A DNA stretch of 64,000 bases, taken from assembly GCF_024171995.1 (NCBI RefSeq), contig NZ_JAMTCT010000008.1, positions 1-64,000 on the forward strand. The letters are read 5' to 3'. Numbering within the stretch: position 1 is the stretch's first letter; each line of letters opens with the position of its first letter. The position numbers and the translations under genes were made by a program. This document shows positions 33,370 to 42,500 of the stretch, in pieces. This stretch comes from Promicromonospora umidemergens. Its GTDB lineage: Bacteria > Actinomycetota > Actinomycetes > Actinomycetales > Cellulomonadaceae. The notes beneath the pieces are model-generated. The model worked only from the letters and a program-made list of their open reading frames with translations. It was not told the DNA's origin and did not search any database.

Positions 33370-34164
33370 CTAGGGGAGGATCGAGTCCACGTAGCCGCCG
33401 TCGACGCGGACGGCGGCGCCCGTCGTCGCCGAGGCGAGCGGCGAGCTGAGGTAGGCGACCAGGTTCGCGATCTCCTGCGGCTCGATGAGCCGCTGGAGCA
33501 GCGACTGCGGGCGGTGCAGGCGCATGAACTCGCGCTGCGCCTCGTCCCACGGCAGGTTCGGGTCGACCAGCTCGTAGACGAACTGCTCGACGCCGCCGGT
33601 GTGCGTGGGCCCGGCGATGACGGAGTTGACCGTCACGCCGGTGCCCGCGGCCTCCTTCGCGAAGCCGCGGGAGACCCCGAGCAGCGCCGTCTTCGAGACG
33701 CCGTAGTGGATCATCTCGGCCGGGATGACTATCGCGGAGTCGCTGGCGATGTTGAGCACCCGGCCCCAGCCACGCGCCGTCATGCCGGGCAGGCTGGACC
33801 GGATCAGCCGGACGGCGGCGAGCACGTTGACCTCGAAGTACCTGCGCCACTCGTCGTCGTCGATCTCGAGCGGGGGCATGCTGCCGAAGATGCCCAGGTT
33901 GTTGACCAGGATGTCGACGTCGCCCGTCGCGGTGAGCACCTCGTCGGCGCCCGCTGCATCGGAGACGTCGCCCGTTGCCGCGACCAGCTCGCGACTCCCT
34001 GACTCTGCTCGTAGCTCGTCGATCGCGGCTGTGACGCCCTCGGCGCGTCGGCCGTTGATCGCCACCCGGGCACCCGCGTCGACGAGCGTCGCGGCGATCG
34101 CCCGTCCGATGCCCTGCGTCGAGCCGGTCACCAGAGCCGTCTTGCCGGTCAGGTCGATGCGCAT
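33370..34164 (-). CDS. Short-chain dehydrogenase/reductase
   Basis: This 264-residue classical SDR has TGSTQGIGRAIA for NAD(P) binding, VDILVNNLGIFG, Ser in NIASDSA and the YGVSK catalytic motif. The C-terminal PQEIANLVAYLSSPLASATTG is typical. Substrate unknown; its position next to the sugar-acid locus on the opposite strand hints at a related polyol or sugar-acid oxidation. AGGGGAC precedes ATG 34164. The 3' end is ten bases from the permease stop. Confidence 0.85.
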   Translation of the reverse strand: MRIDLTGKTALVTGSTQGIGRAIAATLVDAGARVAINGRRAEGVTAAIDELRAESGSRELVAATGDVSDAAGADEVLTATGDVDILVNNLGIFGSMPPLEIDDDEWRRYFEVNVLAAVRLIRSSLPGMTARGWGRVLNIASDSAIVIPAEMIHYGVSKTALLGVSRGFAKEAAGTGVTVNSVIAGPTHTGGVEQFVYELVDPNLPWDEAQREFMRLHRPQSLLQRLIEPQEIANLVAYLSSPLASATTGAAVRVDGGYVDSILP

Positions 34165-34348
34165 GTCGTCCCCTTCACTGCGTGTCTCGTGCGTTCGGCA
34201 CAGCCCGCATACCCCGGTCCCAGCCGAACACAGTTCAGCCCACCCGGCACCCGCCACCGGAGCACCGTGCCCCTGCGCTGTTGCCATCCGGCGGGGCAAC
34301 GAGTGCGGTTCTCCGCACGGACTCTGGGGCGTGCTGGAGAATCCCCGG

Positions 34349-34510
34349 GTGACGAGCAGCTACTTCCAACGTGTCCGATGGCTTCATGAGAATCCGGAGG
34401 ATCCCGTGGTGCTCTGGGCGCACGTTGTCGACGGTGTGCCGCTGGGTGCGCAGGAGTACGTCGAGGAGCAGCGCGTGCTCGGACGGCGCCCCGCCACCTC
34501 TTGGACTTCG
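34349..34510 (+). pseudogene. DUF6881-like fragment
   Basis: From GTG 34349 the frame reads VTSSYFQRVRWLHENPEDPV then VLWAHVVDGVPLGAQEY. It resembles the start of small DUF6881-type proteins (..WHHD.PD.PV.LY.E.D). The usual C-terminal part is missing: after VLGRRPATS the frame runs antisense into the dinB gene with no stop, so the gene looks cut by the junction at about 34510. Family assignment is tentative. Confidence 0.4.
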
Positions 34511-35032
34511 TCAGGGCCGCTCGCGTCGTCGCAGCACGATCCCGCGGACGAACGAGGCCTGGCCCGCGTGCTGCAGGTCGTCGGCGACGATGCTGACCAG
34601 CCGGACGCCGAGCGTGACCGGCGGGTCCCAGGACTCGTCGATCACCTGCTCGAGGTCGGCGTCGGACAGGGTGGTCAGGTAGCGCACCGTCCGCGTGTGC
34701 ACCGCGTCGTGGTAGCCCGTCAGCAGGTCGGCCGACGACACCCGGACGGCGGAGACCTCGTCGGCGTCGTGCCCGTAGCCGGTCTCCTCCGCAGGGAAGG
34801 GCAGCCCGAACCGGCGGTCCCACCCGTCGTCGGACCAGACCTGGCTGGCGCCGGCGGCGTCGGCGACGTGGTCGTCCTGGACCCGGGTCAGGTGCCAGAC
34901 GAGCCACGCCACCGAGTTGGCTTCCTCGTCGACGCGGAACGCGAGCTCGTCGGCGGACAATCCCAGGACCGAGCCGTGCACCGCCTCCTTGATCCGGCCG
35001 AACGCGTCCGCGAGCAGATCCGTACCACGCAT
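34511..35032 (-). CDS. DinB/DUF664-family protein (mycothiol-dependent type)
   Basis: This 173-residue four-helix protein has the metal-ligand pattern of the DinB fold: SVAWLVWHLTRVQDDHV (first His and Asp/His) and VADDLQHAGQASFVRG (C-terminal His). Members of the DUF664 branch in actinobacteria are thiol-linked transferases, often mycothiol-dependent; the specific reaction is unknown. ATG 35032 with AGGGGAC upstream. It is a single gene between a broken ORF and phoX. Confidence 0.8.
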   Translation of the reverse strand: MRGTDLLADAFGRIKEAVHGSVLGLSADELAFRVDEEANSVAWLVWHLTRVQDDHVADAAGASQVWSDDGWDRRFGLPFPAEETGYGHDADEVSAVRVSSADLLTGYHDAVHTRTVRYLTTLSDADLEQVIDESWDPPVTLGVRLVSIVADDLQHAGQASFVRGIVLRRRERP

Positions 35033-35125
35033 CGATGGTCCCCTCTCGTGCCTCGGCTTCCCCGGCCACGATGCCACGGCGCCCCCTGGCTCGCTCGGCG
35101 CGTCCGGCGCGGATCGGTACAAGAG

Positions 35126-37021
35126 CTATGCGCCGACCACGCCGCCGTCCTCCCTGGTGATGACGATCGTGGCGGACCGGGGGCGGCCCGTCGGGCTGTA
35201 GTCGGGCCAGCTCGAGCTCGCCCGCGGGTTGTCGGGAGTGCCCGAGTCGCCGGGGTGCTGGATGTTGACGAACAGCGACCGGCCGTCCGGGGTGGCGGTG
35301 ATGCCGGTGATCTCGCAGCGCGGGGGACCGACGAGGAACCGGCGGATGTCGCCTCGCTCGGTGTCGGCCACCAGCATCTGGTTGTTCTGGTCGCCGCCGT
35401 CGACCTGCGGCTGGGCGCCGTCGGTCAGGATCCAGAGCCGCCCGACGGCGTCGAACCACAGGCCGTCGGGGGAGCCGAACGCCTGGTCCGAGGGAACGGT
35501 GGCGCCGCTGGCCTCGTCCCCGGCGAGAAGGAAGATGTCCCAGTCGAAGCGCACGGCGCTCGGGTTGCGGTTCTCGTCGATCTTCATGATGTGGCCGTAA
35601 CGGTTGTTCAGCCGTGGGTTCGCCGCGTTCACGGTCTCGGTGCGGGCCGTGTTGTTCGTGCAGGTGAAGTACACGGCGCCGGTGTGCGGCTGCACGGTGC
35701 ACCACTCGGGCCGGTCCATCGGCGTCGCGCCCACCGCGTCGGCCGCGAGGCGCGTGTGGATCAGCACCTGGGCCTGGTCCGCGAAGCCGTCCGCGGTGGT
35801 CAGGCCCGGCTCGCCGTGCACAAGCGGCAGCCAGCGGCCCGAGCCGTCCTCGTCGAACCTGGCGACGTACAGCGTGCCCTCGTCGAGCGGGCTCCGCCCG
35901 GCCTTGCGCGCCTTCACGATCGGCTCGGCGCCCACGAACTTGTAGAAGTAGTCGAACTGGGTGTCGTCACCCATGTACACGACGGCCTCGCCGCGCCGCC
36001 CCCGCACGACGACGGCGTTCTCGTGCTCCATCCGGCCGAGCGCGGTCCGCTTCTTCGGCGTCGACGTCGGGTCGAAGGGGTCGACCTCCACCACCCAGCC
36101 GAACCGGTTGTACTCGTTCGGCTCGTCCTGCATGTCGAAGCGGCTGTCGGTGGTGTACCAGGGGTACGGGCTCTCGGAACCGATGCCGTAGCGCTCCTCG
36201 ACCGACCCGGCCGTCGGCGGCTGCTCGCCGTAGTAGAAGTACTTGTTGATCGTCTCTTCGCACGTCAGGTACGTGTCCCACGGGGTGGGGCCGCTCGCGC
36301 AGTTGTTCAGGGTGCCTAGCACGAGCACGCCGTCCGGGTCGGCGCCCGTCCGCATCAGCGGGTGCCCCGCCGCGGGGCCGGTGAGCTCGATCGGCGTGGT
36401 CATGGTGACGCGCCGGGCGAACCGCGACTCGGCGAGCTGCCACTCGCCCCGGCGGTCCTGCTCGACCTGGATGACCGAGACGCCGTGCGCGGCCTGCGAC
36501 TTGGCGGTCTTCTCCGCCGACCAGGCGGCCCGGCCGTCGGTGTGCAGCAGGTTCTCGGTGGTGGCCTCGTGGTTGACGCAGAGCAGGCCGGAGCGCCGGT
36601 CCCGGAGCGGGAAGAACCACATGCCGTCGTGGTGGTCGCCGGCCTGCCGCGCCTGGTCGGCCGCGCTGTTGCTCGCGTCCTCGGCGAACGCAGGGCCGGA
36701 CGGGACGATCGGGTGGCCCCACGGGAAGAGCACGTCGTACCGGTATCCCGGCGGCAGCAGCACCTCGTCGGCGATGCTGGGCGCGATGGCGGGGAAGCCG
36801 AGCAGCGGGCGCCCGCCGCCGCGGCCAAGGCTCTCCGCCGCCGCGGCGGCACCGCCACTGGCCCCGGCACTCGCACCCGACCCGGCCGCGGCCGCCGGGG
36901 CCGTGACGCCGAAGAAGGCGGCCGCCGCGGTGGCCAGACCGCCCGCCATGGCGGTCCGGCGGGACAGCCGAAGCTCAGCGAGCTCGGAGATCGACGGTGT
37001 GTCGGGGGTGTCGGCGTTCAC
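35126..37021 (-). CDS. phoX: PhoX-type alkaline phosphatase (DUF839), Tat-exported
   Basis: This protein of about 631 residues begins with a twin-arginine signal (LRLSRRTAMAGGLATAAAAF, then Ala-rich). The mature part is the DUF839 beta-propeller of PhoX, which needs iron and calcium: CVNHEATTENLLHTDGRAAW, NNCASGPTPWDTYLTCEET and YFTCTNNTARTETVNAANPR are typical. It releases phosphate from organic esters outside the membrane. GTG 37021 was chosen, with GGAG six bases upstream; an earlier start would add an atypical 27-residue extension before the signal. No pho box was identified upstream. Confidence 0.88.
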   Translation of the reverse strand: MNADTPDTPSISELAELRLSRRTAMAGGLATAAAAFFGVTAPAAAAGSGASAGASGGAAAAAESLGRGGGRPLLGFPAIAPSIADEVLLPPGYRYDVLFPWGHPIVPSGPAFAEDASNSAADQARQAGDHHDGMWFFPLRDRRSGLLCVNHEATTENLLHTDGRAAWSAEKTAKSQAAHGVSVIQVEQDRRGEWQLAESRFARRVTMTTPIELTGPAAGHPLMRTGADPDGVLVLGTLNNCASGPTPWDTYLTCEETINKYFYYGEQPPTAGSVEERYGIGSESPYPWYTTDSRFDMQDEPNEYNRFGWVVEVDPFDPTSTPKKRTALGRMEHENAVVVRGRRGEAVVYMGDDTQFDYFYKFVGAEPIVKARKAGRSPLDEGTLYVARFDEDGSGRWLPLVHGEPGLTTADGFADQAQVLIHTRLAADAVGATPMDRPEWCTVQPHTGAVYFTCTNNTARTETVNAANPRLNNRYGHIMKIDENRNPSAVRFDWDIFLLAGDEASGATVPSDQAFGSPDGLWFDAVGRLWILTDGAQPQVDGGDQNNQMLVADTERGDIRRFLVGPPRCEITGITATPDGRSLFVNIQHPGDSGTPDNPRASSSWPDYSPTGRPRSATIVITREDGGVVGA

Positions 37022-37139
37022 TGCGGCTCCAACCGTTGGCGCGGGCCGCGATGCGGCCGGGACGCCCGCCACGGTAGGCAGCCGATATGGCCAGGTCCTC
37101 ACACGAGGGTGAACGACGGCGGAAGGTGCCGGGCCCGGG

Positions 37140-38165
37140 TCAGTCGCCGGAGAGGCGGATCAGCACCTTGCTGCTGCCGGGCCCCGCGGCCGTGGCGAGC
37201 GCCTCGCCGGCCTGCTCGATGCCGAAGCGGTGCGTGACCACGCCGGACACGTCCAGACCGTCACCCAGGGCGTCGAGGGCGTCGCTGATCTCCTCGACGA
37301 ACCGGTAGGCGCCCACCCACGTGATCTCGCGGGTGACGAGGTCGCCGAGGGCGGCAGGGGCAGGGGCGCCGGGCAGGTTGCCGACCTGGACGAGCGTCCC
37401 GCCGCGAGCGGTGGCCCGCAGCACACCGCCGAGGGCCGCCGGAGCCCCGGAGGCCTCGAACACGAGCTCGCAGTCGTCGGGCAGCCGGTCGCCTGCGCCG
37501 AGGTCGAGGACGTGGTCGGCGCCCAGCTCCTTGGCCACGGCCAGCGAGGAGGCGGAGAGGTCTGCGGCGGTGACGGTCGCGGCGCCCGCGTGCTTGGCCG
37601 CGGCCACGACGAGGCAGCCGATCGGGCCCGCGCCGTTGACCAGCACGTCGCGCCCGCGGACGTCACCGGCGCGGTGGACGGCGTGCATGGCCACGGCCAG
37701 CGGCTCGGCGAGGGCTCCCTGCTCGGTGCTCACGCCGTCGGGCAGCCGGCGCAGCTGGTGGGCCGGGACGGCCCGCAGCTCGCTGAACCCGCCGTCGGTG
37801 TGCGGGTGGAACGCCGCCGAGCCGAAGTACCGCACTCGCGAGTGGAGGTTGGTCCGGCCGGCGAGCCTGGGTGGCAGGACCGAACCGTCGGCTGCCTGCG
37901 CCGGGTGGACGGTGACCGGCGTGCCGGACTCCCACCCAGTGACCCCCGGCCCGGTCGTGACGACCCGGCCGGCGACCTCGTGGCCGAGGACGAGCGGGTC
38001 GCGCAGCACGGCGGTGCCGGAGGAGCCGTTCTTCCAGTAGGCCAGGTCCGACCCGCAGACACCGCCCCACTCCATGGCCACGACGACCTCGCCGGCCTGG
38101 GCGACGGGGTCCGGGCGCTCCTCGACCCGCAGGTCGCCGGCGCCGTGCACGACGACGGCCCTCAT
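37140..38165 (-). CDS. Zinc-type alcohol dehydrogenase, L-idonate 5-dehydrogenase-like, without structural-zinc cysteines
   Basis: This 341-residue medium-chain dehydrogenase has the catalytic-zinc ligands (GGVCGSDLAYW and GHEVAGRV), the family stretch RVRYFGSAAFHPHTDGGFSE of idonate dehydrogenases, and the NAD loop VNGAGPIGCLVVAAA. The lobe that normally holds four structural-zinc Cys instead reads PAQAADGSVLPPRLAGRTNL with none. It oxidises a sugar acid or polyol, and is coupled (ATGA) behind an MHS importer and next to a GntR regulator. Substrate unproven. Confidence 0.82.
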   Translation of the reverse strand: MRAVVVHGAGDLRVEERPDPVAQAGEVVVAMEWGGVCGSDLAYWKNGSSGTAVLRDPLVLGHEVAGRVVTTGPGVTGWESGTPVTVHPAQAADGSVLPPRLAGRTNLHSRVRYFGSAAFHPHTDGGFSELRAVPAHQLRRLPDGVSTEQGALAEPLAVAMHAVHRAGDVRGRDVLVNGAGPIGCLVVAAAKHAGAATVTAADLSASSLAVAKELGADHVLDLGAGDRLPDDCELVFEASGAPAALGGVLRATARGGTLVQVGNLPGAPAPAALGDLVTREITWVGAYRFVEEISDALDALGDGLDVSGVVTHRFGIEQAGEALATAAGPGSSKVLIRLSGD

Positions 38166-39535
38166 GCTGCGTCCTCGAGCCGGACGAGGTCGCGGCCCAC
38201 GGTCTCGGGGGAGAGGCGTGCGGCCACCAGGGTGATGGTCGAGTAGACGACCAGCATCGCGGCGATCGGCCACCAGCTGCCGGTGAGCGCGGTGAGCGAC
38301 GCGGCGATGACGGGCCCGATCGCGGTCGCGAGGATGCCGCCGATCTCCTTGGTCAGGGCCAGCTGGGTGAACCGGGTCCGGGCGCCGAACAGCTCGGCCA
38401 TCGTGACGCTCTCCAGGGCGAACAGCCCCAGGACGCCGAGGTTCAGCCCGGCGATCATGCCGAACAGGAGGCCAGCGGTGCTGCCGCTGGTGATCATCAG
38501 CATCATCGGGAACGCGAACGCGATGGTGAGCAGGGACAGCACGGTGTACATCGTGCGTCGGCCGAAGCGGTCGCCCAGCATGCCGATCACCGGCACGGTC
38601 ACGAAGCCCGCGACGGAGCCCCACATGATCGCCTCGGTGGCCAGGGCGCGGTCCATCGCCAGGCTGGTGGCGATGTAGCCGACGAGGAAGGTCTGGATCA
38701 GCCCGGAGTTGCCGGCCTGGCCGAACCGCAGGGTCAGCGCCAGGAAGAACGCCTTGCCCTTGCGCTGCTTGAGGGCCGTCTGGAGCACCGGCTCGGTGGT
38801 GGCGGACTCGACCTCGGCGCGGCTGAGGGCGACCCCGTCCACGACGTCGGCCCGCGCCTCGAAGACTGGGCTCTCCTTCACGTTCCTGCGGACCCAGACC
38901 GCGAAGATCATCAGCACGAAGCTGAGCAGGAAGGGCAGCCGCCAGCCCCAGCTCAGGAGCTGCTCCTCGGTGAGCACGGCCAGCAGCAGCGCCCACAGGC
39001 CCGACGCCGCCAGCGTGCCGGAGTTGGTGCCGAGCGAGACCAGCGAGGCGACGAGGCCGCGACGCTTCACCGGCGCGTACTCCGCCAGCATCACGGTGGC
39101 GCCCGCGATCTCGGCGCCGGCGCCGAAGCCCTGGATCAGGCGCAGCACGACAAGGAGGATCGGCGCGGTGATGCCGATCATCTGGTAGGTCGGCAGCACA
39201 CCGATCAGCGTCGTCGACACGCCCATGAGCGCGATCGTGATGAACAGGACCTTGCGCCGGCCGAGACGGTCGCCCATGCGGCCGAAGTAGACGGCGCCCG
39301 CGAGCCGGGCCACGTACCCGACGCCGTAGGTGGCCATCGCGGCGATCAGGGCGATCGCGGGGCTGGCCTCGGGGAAGAAGATCTGGTTGAAGACGATGGC
39401 GGCCGCCAGCGAGTACAGCTGGAAGTCCATGAACTCCATGGCGGTGCCGAGCCAGCCCGACACGGCTGCCCGCGTGAGGTCCTTGGTTGATCGGGTGACC
39501 GTGTTACCCGGCGGGGTCGTTGCTGTTTCCGCCAT
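38162..39535 (-). CDS. MFS transporter, metabolite:H+ symporter family
   Basis: This 457-residue MHS symporter has AMEFMDFQLYSLAAAIVFNQ at helix 1, GRMGDRLGRRKVLF after helix 2 and GFGAGAEIAGATVMLAEYAP after helix 4. It probably imports the substrate of the dehydrogenase encoded after it, whose ATG overlaps this gene's stop. ATG 39535 is the start; an upstream in-frame ATG would lie beyond its own promoter (TTGACA at 39640-39635, TACATA near 39615-39610, minus strand). Confidence 0.85.
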   Translation of the reverse strand: MAETATTPPGNTVTRSTKDLTRAAVSGWLGTAMEFMDFQLYSLAAAIVFNQIFFPEASPAIALIAAMATYGVGYVARLAGAVYFGRMGDRLGRRKVLFITIALMGVSTTLIGVLPTYQMIGITAPILLVVLRLIQGFGAGAEIAGATVMLAEYAPVKRRGLVASLVSLGTNSGTLAASGLWALLLAVLTEEQLLSWGWRLPFLLSFVLMIFAVWVRRNVKESPVFEARADVVDGVALSRAEVESATTEPVLQTALKQRKGKAFFLALTLRFGQAGNSGLIQTFLVGYIATSLAMDRALATEAIMWGSVAGFVTVPVIGMLGDRFGRRTMYTVLSLLTIAFAFPMMLMITSGSTAGLLFGMIAGLNLGVLGLFALESVTMAELFGARTRFTQLALTKEIGGILATAIGPVIAASLTALTGSWWPIAAMLVVYSTITLVAARLSPETVGRDLVRLEDAA

Positions 39536-39605
39536 TGGAGTGTGCTCCTTGCGTTCTTGACTGACGTCGTTGTCGGGGATGCCCGCCCGCCAATGTGTGG
39601 CAGTT

Positions 39606-39640
39606 CTTGTATGTAAGCAGCGTCGACAAGTAGGTGTCAA
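39606..39640 (-). promoter_or_regulatory. Promoter and candidate GntR operator of the MHS/dehydrogenase operon
   Basis: On the minus strand, TTGACA (39640-39635) and TACATA (39615-39610) form a promoter with a 19-bp spacer; the alternative TTACAT gives 18 bp. Between and around them CTTGT (39606-39610) and ACAAG (39626-39630) form an inverted repeat, a plausible site for the divergently encoded GntR at 39687. Confidence 0.55.
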
Positions 39641-39686
39641 CTGACCATGGTGTGGAAGGAGGGGTCTTCTCGCCTAGACTCCGTGC

Positions 39687-40397
39687 ATGAGGGAAGCCTC
39701 GAACCGATCCAACAGGCGAGTCGTCTACGAGACGCTGCGCCGCAAGGTGCTCACCCTCGAGCTGCCGCCCGGCGCCTCCCTGTCGGAGAACGAGCTCGCC
39801 GCGTCCCTCGGCGTGAGCCGGACGCCGGTGCGCGAGAGCCTGATCCTCCTCGGCGAGGAGGGCCTCGTCCGGGTGTTCCCCAAGGTCGGGTCCTTCGTGT
39901 CCCGGGTGGACGCCGCACGCGTCGCGGACGCGCAGTTCCTCCGCGAGGCGGTCGAGCTGGCCGCGTTCGACGACATCCCGGAGACCCTCGACCCCGACCT
40001 GCTTGCCGAGCTGCGCGCCAACCTGGAGCAGCAGCGGGCGCCCGGGCTCGACCTCGAGAAGTTCTTCGAGCTCGACGAGTCGTTCCACCACGGGCTCCTG
40101 CGCCTCAGCGGGCACGGCAGGGCCTGGTCGACGGTCGTCGCCGCCAAGGGGCACCTGGACCGGGCCCGCCGTCTCGGGCTGCACGAGACCAATGGCATGG
40201 GCCGCTTCGTCGACGAGCACCACACCATTCTCGACGCGGTGGTGGCCGGTGACATCCCGAGCGCGCGCGCCGGCCTGCGGGCCCACCTCCGCGCGGTGTT
40301 CGACGACATCGAGAAGACCCGCCGGCGTTCGCCGGAGCTCTTCGCCAGCGACGACGGCTCCGTTCCCGTGCGCCGCAGCGTCGCCGTCTGGGAGTAG
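39687..40397 (+). CDS. GntR-family (FCD) regulator
   Basis: This 236-residue regulator has a winged helix (VYETLRRKVLTLELPPGASL then LAASLGVSRTPVRESLILLG) and an FCD domain with the metal-binding residues in ELDESFHHGLLRLSG, VDEHHTILDAV and LRAHLRAVFDD. It is divergent from the MHS importer/idonate dehydrogenase-like operon and most likely represses it, with the sugar acid as inducer (inference). Confidence 0.87.
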   Translation: MREASNRSNRRVVYETLRRKVLTLELPPGASLSENELAASLGVSRTPVRESLILLGEEGLVRVFPKVGSFVSRVDAARVADAQFLREAVELAAFDDIPETLDPDLLAELRANLEQQRAPGLDLEKFFELDESFHHGLLRLSGHGRAWSTVVAAKGHLDRARRLGLHETNGMGRFVDEHHTILDAVVAGDIPSARAGLRAHLRAVFDDIEKTRRRSPELFASDDGSVPVRRSVAVWE

Positions 40398-40399
40398 CC

Positions 40400-40431
40400 G
40401 GCCGCGCTCGGCGAGGGCTGTCGGCGCGGCC
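40400..40431. terminator. Hairpin terminator after GntR
   Basis: GGCCGCGC (40400-40407) pairs with GCGCGGCC (40424-40431) two bases past the GntR stop, with a 16-base loop that can fold further. The DUF222 gene converges on it from the right. Confidence 0.5.
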
Positions 40432-40581
40432 GTTCCGGCCGACGCGTCCCGGAGGGTGTCGAGCGCTTGACTGACCGCGCGGGCCTATTGGGCTGCTGAG
40501 CTGCTGAGGTGCTGGGCGGGTGGCTTCGGTGGTCGGTGTCCGCCGGCCGGCTACTTCTGTGGCCGGTGTGGCCTGGCGGGG

Positions 40582-42423
40582 TCAGGCGGCTTCGGCGGAC
40601 GGTTGGTCTGCGGGTGGGTCGGTGGCAGGTGGTGGTGCGGCGTCGATGGGTTCGGGCAGGGTGATGCGGTGCCCGGCGGCGTCGGTGAAGGCCCATCCGG
40701 TCTCCAGCAGGGCGCCGGGGACGGTGCCTGTGGTGGTGCCGCCGGCGGTACCACCGGTGGTGGTGCTGGGGTCGACGATGCTGGTGGTGGTCTTGCCGGT
40801 CCATTGCATGGTGATGCCTCGGGTGTCGACGAGCTGATGGTGGTACCAGCACAGCAGGGCACTGTTGGTCACGGAGGTGTTCCCGCCGTGCGCCCAGTGG
40901 GTCACGGCGTGGTGGACCTCGCATCTCGATGGCGGTTGGTCACATCCCGGGAACACGCAATGCTGATCCCGGGCGATCACCGCGCGACGCATCTGGCCGG
41001 TCACAGTGCGCTGCGCCCGCCCGACGTCCAGTACGGCGCCGTCGGGCCCGAACACGATCCTGGTGACCGCACTGTCACACGCCAGCCTGCGCAGCAGCGC
41101 CCGCGGGGCGCGCCCACCCGTCTCGGTGAACACCGGGCCACCGGGTGACAGCAACCCGGACACCGCAAGGGTGTCTACTGCACCCGTGCCTGTAGCTGTG
41201 CCTGTGCCCGTTCCTGCGGCTGTGCCTGTGTCCGTGCCTGCGTCCGTGACTAGTGTGCTTGGTCCGGTATCCGGTGCGCCTGTGCCGGTCACGCGGGCCG
41301 GTGCGCGGCGTGGTGTCGCTCGGCCTGGCGTCCCGCGGCCTGGTGTGGTCTGTCCGCAGGTCAGGCACAGGCCGTCGCGGGTGCGGGCGGCCTGGGTGAG
41401 CAGCTCGGTCCAGGACACGGTCACGTTCAGGTGGGGTGGGATCCCGGCGCCGGGTGAGGCCTGGTTGGTGTGCAGGACCACGCGGGCCACGTCGGCCAGG
41501 CCCTGCGCGCGGCGTTGTGTCGTCGTGCGAGGGTCCTCGGCCGAGGGTGCGCCGGTGAGGGCGTTGATCGCGGTGGTGATCAGAAGTCCGTGTTCGTCGG
41601 TGAGGAATCCTGCGACGTGGTAGCCGCCGAACGTCTTGGCCAGGTCGAGGAACTCGCCCTTCGCGGCCTTGTCGTCGTCGGTGTCGTCGGTGTCCGGGTC
41701 GGTCACCGTCGCGAACCGGCGCGCCACCACCCGGAACTGATCCGCATTGAGCACGGTCGCCTCCCGCAGGACCAGGCCCTCACCCGTCACCAGCGTCCCC
41801 TCGGTGACCGCGTCCTGCAGTATCTGGGTGATCAGCTCGCGGGTGTGGGTGCCGTCCGGGTCCTCGACCGGGTCAGGGCAGTCGACCGGCACGGTCTGCA
41901 CGAACTGCTCCGGTGTCGTGGTCTCGCCGGTGCGGGTGTCGATCAGCCACGCCAACGCGTCTGTGCGGGTCTCGCTCGTCGGCGCGACGTCGGTCATCAC
42001 CTTCGCGTGGTCCGCGCTGAGCGTTCCGGCGATCAGGCGCTCCCGCGTCCCGGGCAGCGCGGTGGCCAGGCGTCGGGCCATCGTCATGTCCTTGCCCGCC
42101 GTCGCCGCGGACACGCCCTCACGTACGCGTAGCCAGGTCGTGAACGCCCGCGCCATCCCACCCGCCCGCCACGACCCCTCGTTCTCGATCCGGGACAGCA
42201 GGGTGTACCGCACCCCGTCCAGGCGGCCGGTCAACCGACGAATCCGGGTATGCGCATCCACCAGGCGCCCCACGCTGGGCGCGTCCCACCCATCCAGCAC
42301 CGCGGGGTCGGTCAGGGCCGCCAAGTCGTGCAGCACACCCTCGAACCGCGCCAGCGCGTCCTCGATCGAGCCCGCAGCGGGAGACAGGCCACCGGCCGCC
42401 ATGCCACTCGTCGACTGCTCCAC
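40582..42423 (-). CDS. DUF222/HNH endonuclease-domain protein (13E12-repeat family)
   Basis: This 613-residue protein has an N-terminal DUF222 domain (residues ~20-330: LVDAHTRIRRLTGRLDGVRY, WLIDTRTGETTTPEQF) and a C-terminal HNH nuclease: CVFPGCDQPPSRCEVHHAVT, then NTSVTNSALLCWYHHQLV. A Thr/Gly/Ala low-complexity linker (about 41160-41300) joins them. These are multi-copy genes in actinobacteria, often regarded as mobile or recombination-prone; their job is not known. GTG 42423 follows GGAGG. Confidence 0.85.
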   Translation of the reverse strand: MEQSTSGMAAGGLSPAAGSIEDALARFEGVLHDLAALTDPAVLDGWDAPSVGRLVDAHTRIRRLTGRLDGVRYTLLSRIENEGSWRAGGMARAFTTWLRVREGVSAATAGKDMTMARRLATALPGTRERLIAGTLSADHAKVMTDVAPTSETRTDALAWLIDTRTGETTTPEQFVQTVPVDCPDPVEDPDGTHTRELITQILQDAVTEGTLVTGEGLVLREATVLNADQFRVVARRFATVTDPDTDDTDDDKAAKGEFLDLAKTFGGYHVAGFLTDEHGLLITTAINALTGAPSAEDPRTTTQRRAQGLADVARVVLHTNQASPGAGIPPHLNVTVSWTELLTQAARTRDGLCLTCGQTTPGRGTPGRATPRRAPARVTGTGAPDTGPSTLVTDAGTDTGTAAGTGTGTATGTGAVDTLAVSGLLSPGGPVFTETGGRAPRALLRRLACDSAVTRIVFGPDGAVLDVGRAQRTVTGQMRRAVIARDQHCVFPGCDQPPSRCEVHHAVTHWAHGGNTSVTNSALLCWYHHQLVDTRGITMQWTGKTTTSIVDPSTTTGGTAGGTTTGTVPGALLETGWAFTDAAGHRITLPEPIDAAPPPATDPPADQPSAEAA

Positions 42424-42454
42424 CGTCCACCACCTCCTGCGCCCTAGTGCTCGT

Positions 42455-42500
42455 GTCCCTAGTTTGTCTATTATCTCGAACATGCGTACGCAACGCAGCG
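42455..42500 (-). promoter_or_regulatory. Possible promoter with LexA-like word for the DUF222 gene
   Basis: Reading the minus strand, TTGCGT, then GTACGCATGTTC, then AATAG/TAGACA could be a promoter containing GTAC-N4-GTTC, one base off the actinobacterial LexA core GAAC-N4-GTTC. The box deviates at a conserved position, so SOS control is only a possibility. Confidence 0.25.

Noticed and set aside
34264-34320. tRNA-like folding in the gap before the DUF6881-like fragment
   Set aside because: Two short hairpins are present but there is no T-arm or anticodon arm pattern and no CCA-compatible end.
34511-36319. Long plus-strand frame over dinB and phoX as a gene
   Set aside because: It is antisense to two well-recognised genes and only its first 50 residues (34349-34510) show any protein-like signal.
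37022-37102. Upstream start giving phoX 27 extra residues
   Set aside because: GTG 37021 has a good Shine-Dalgarno and places the twin-arginine signal at a normal distance from the N-terminus.
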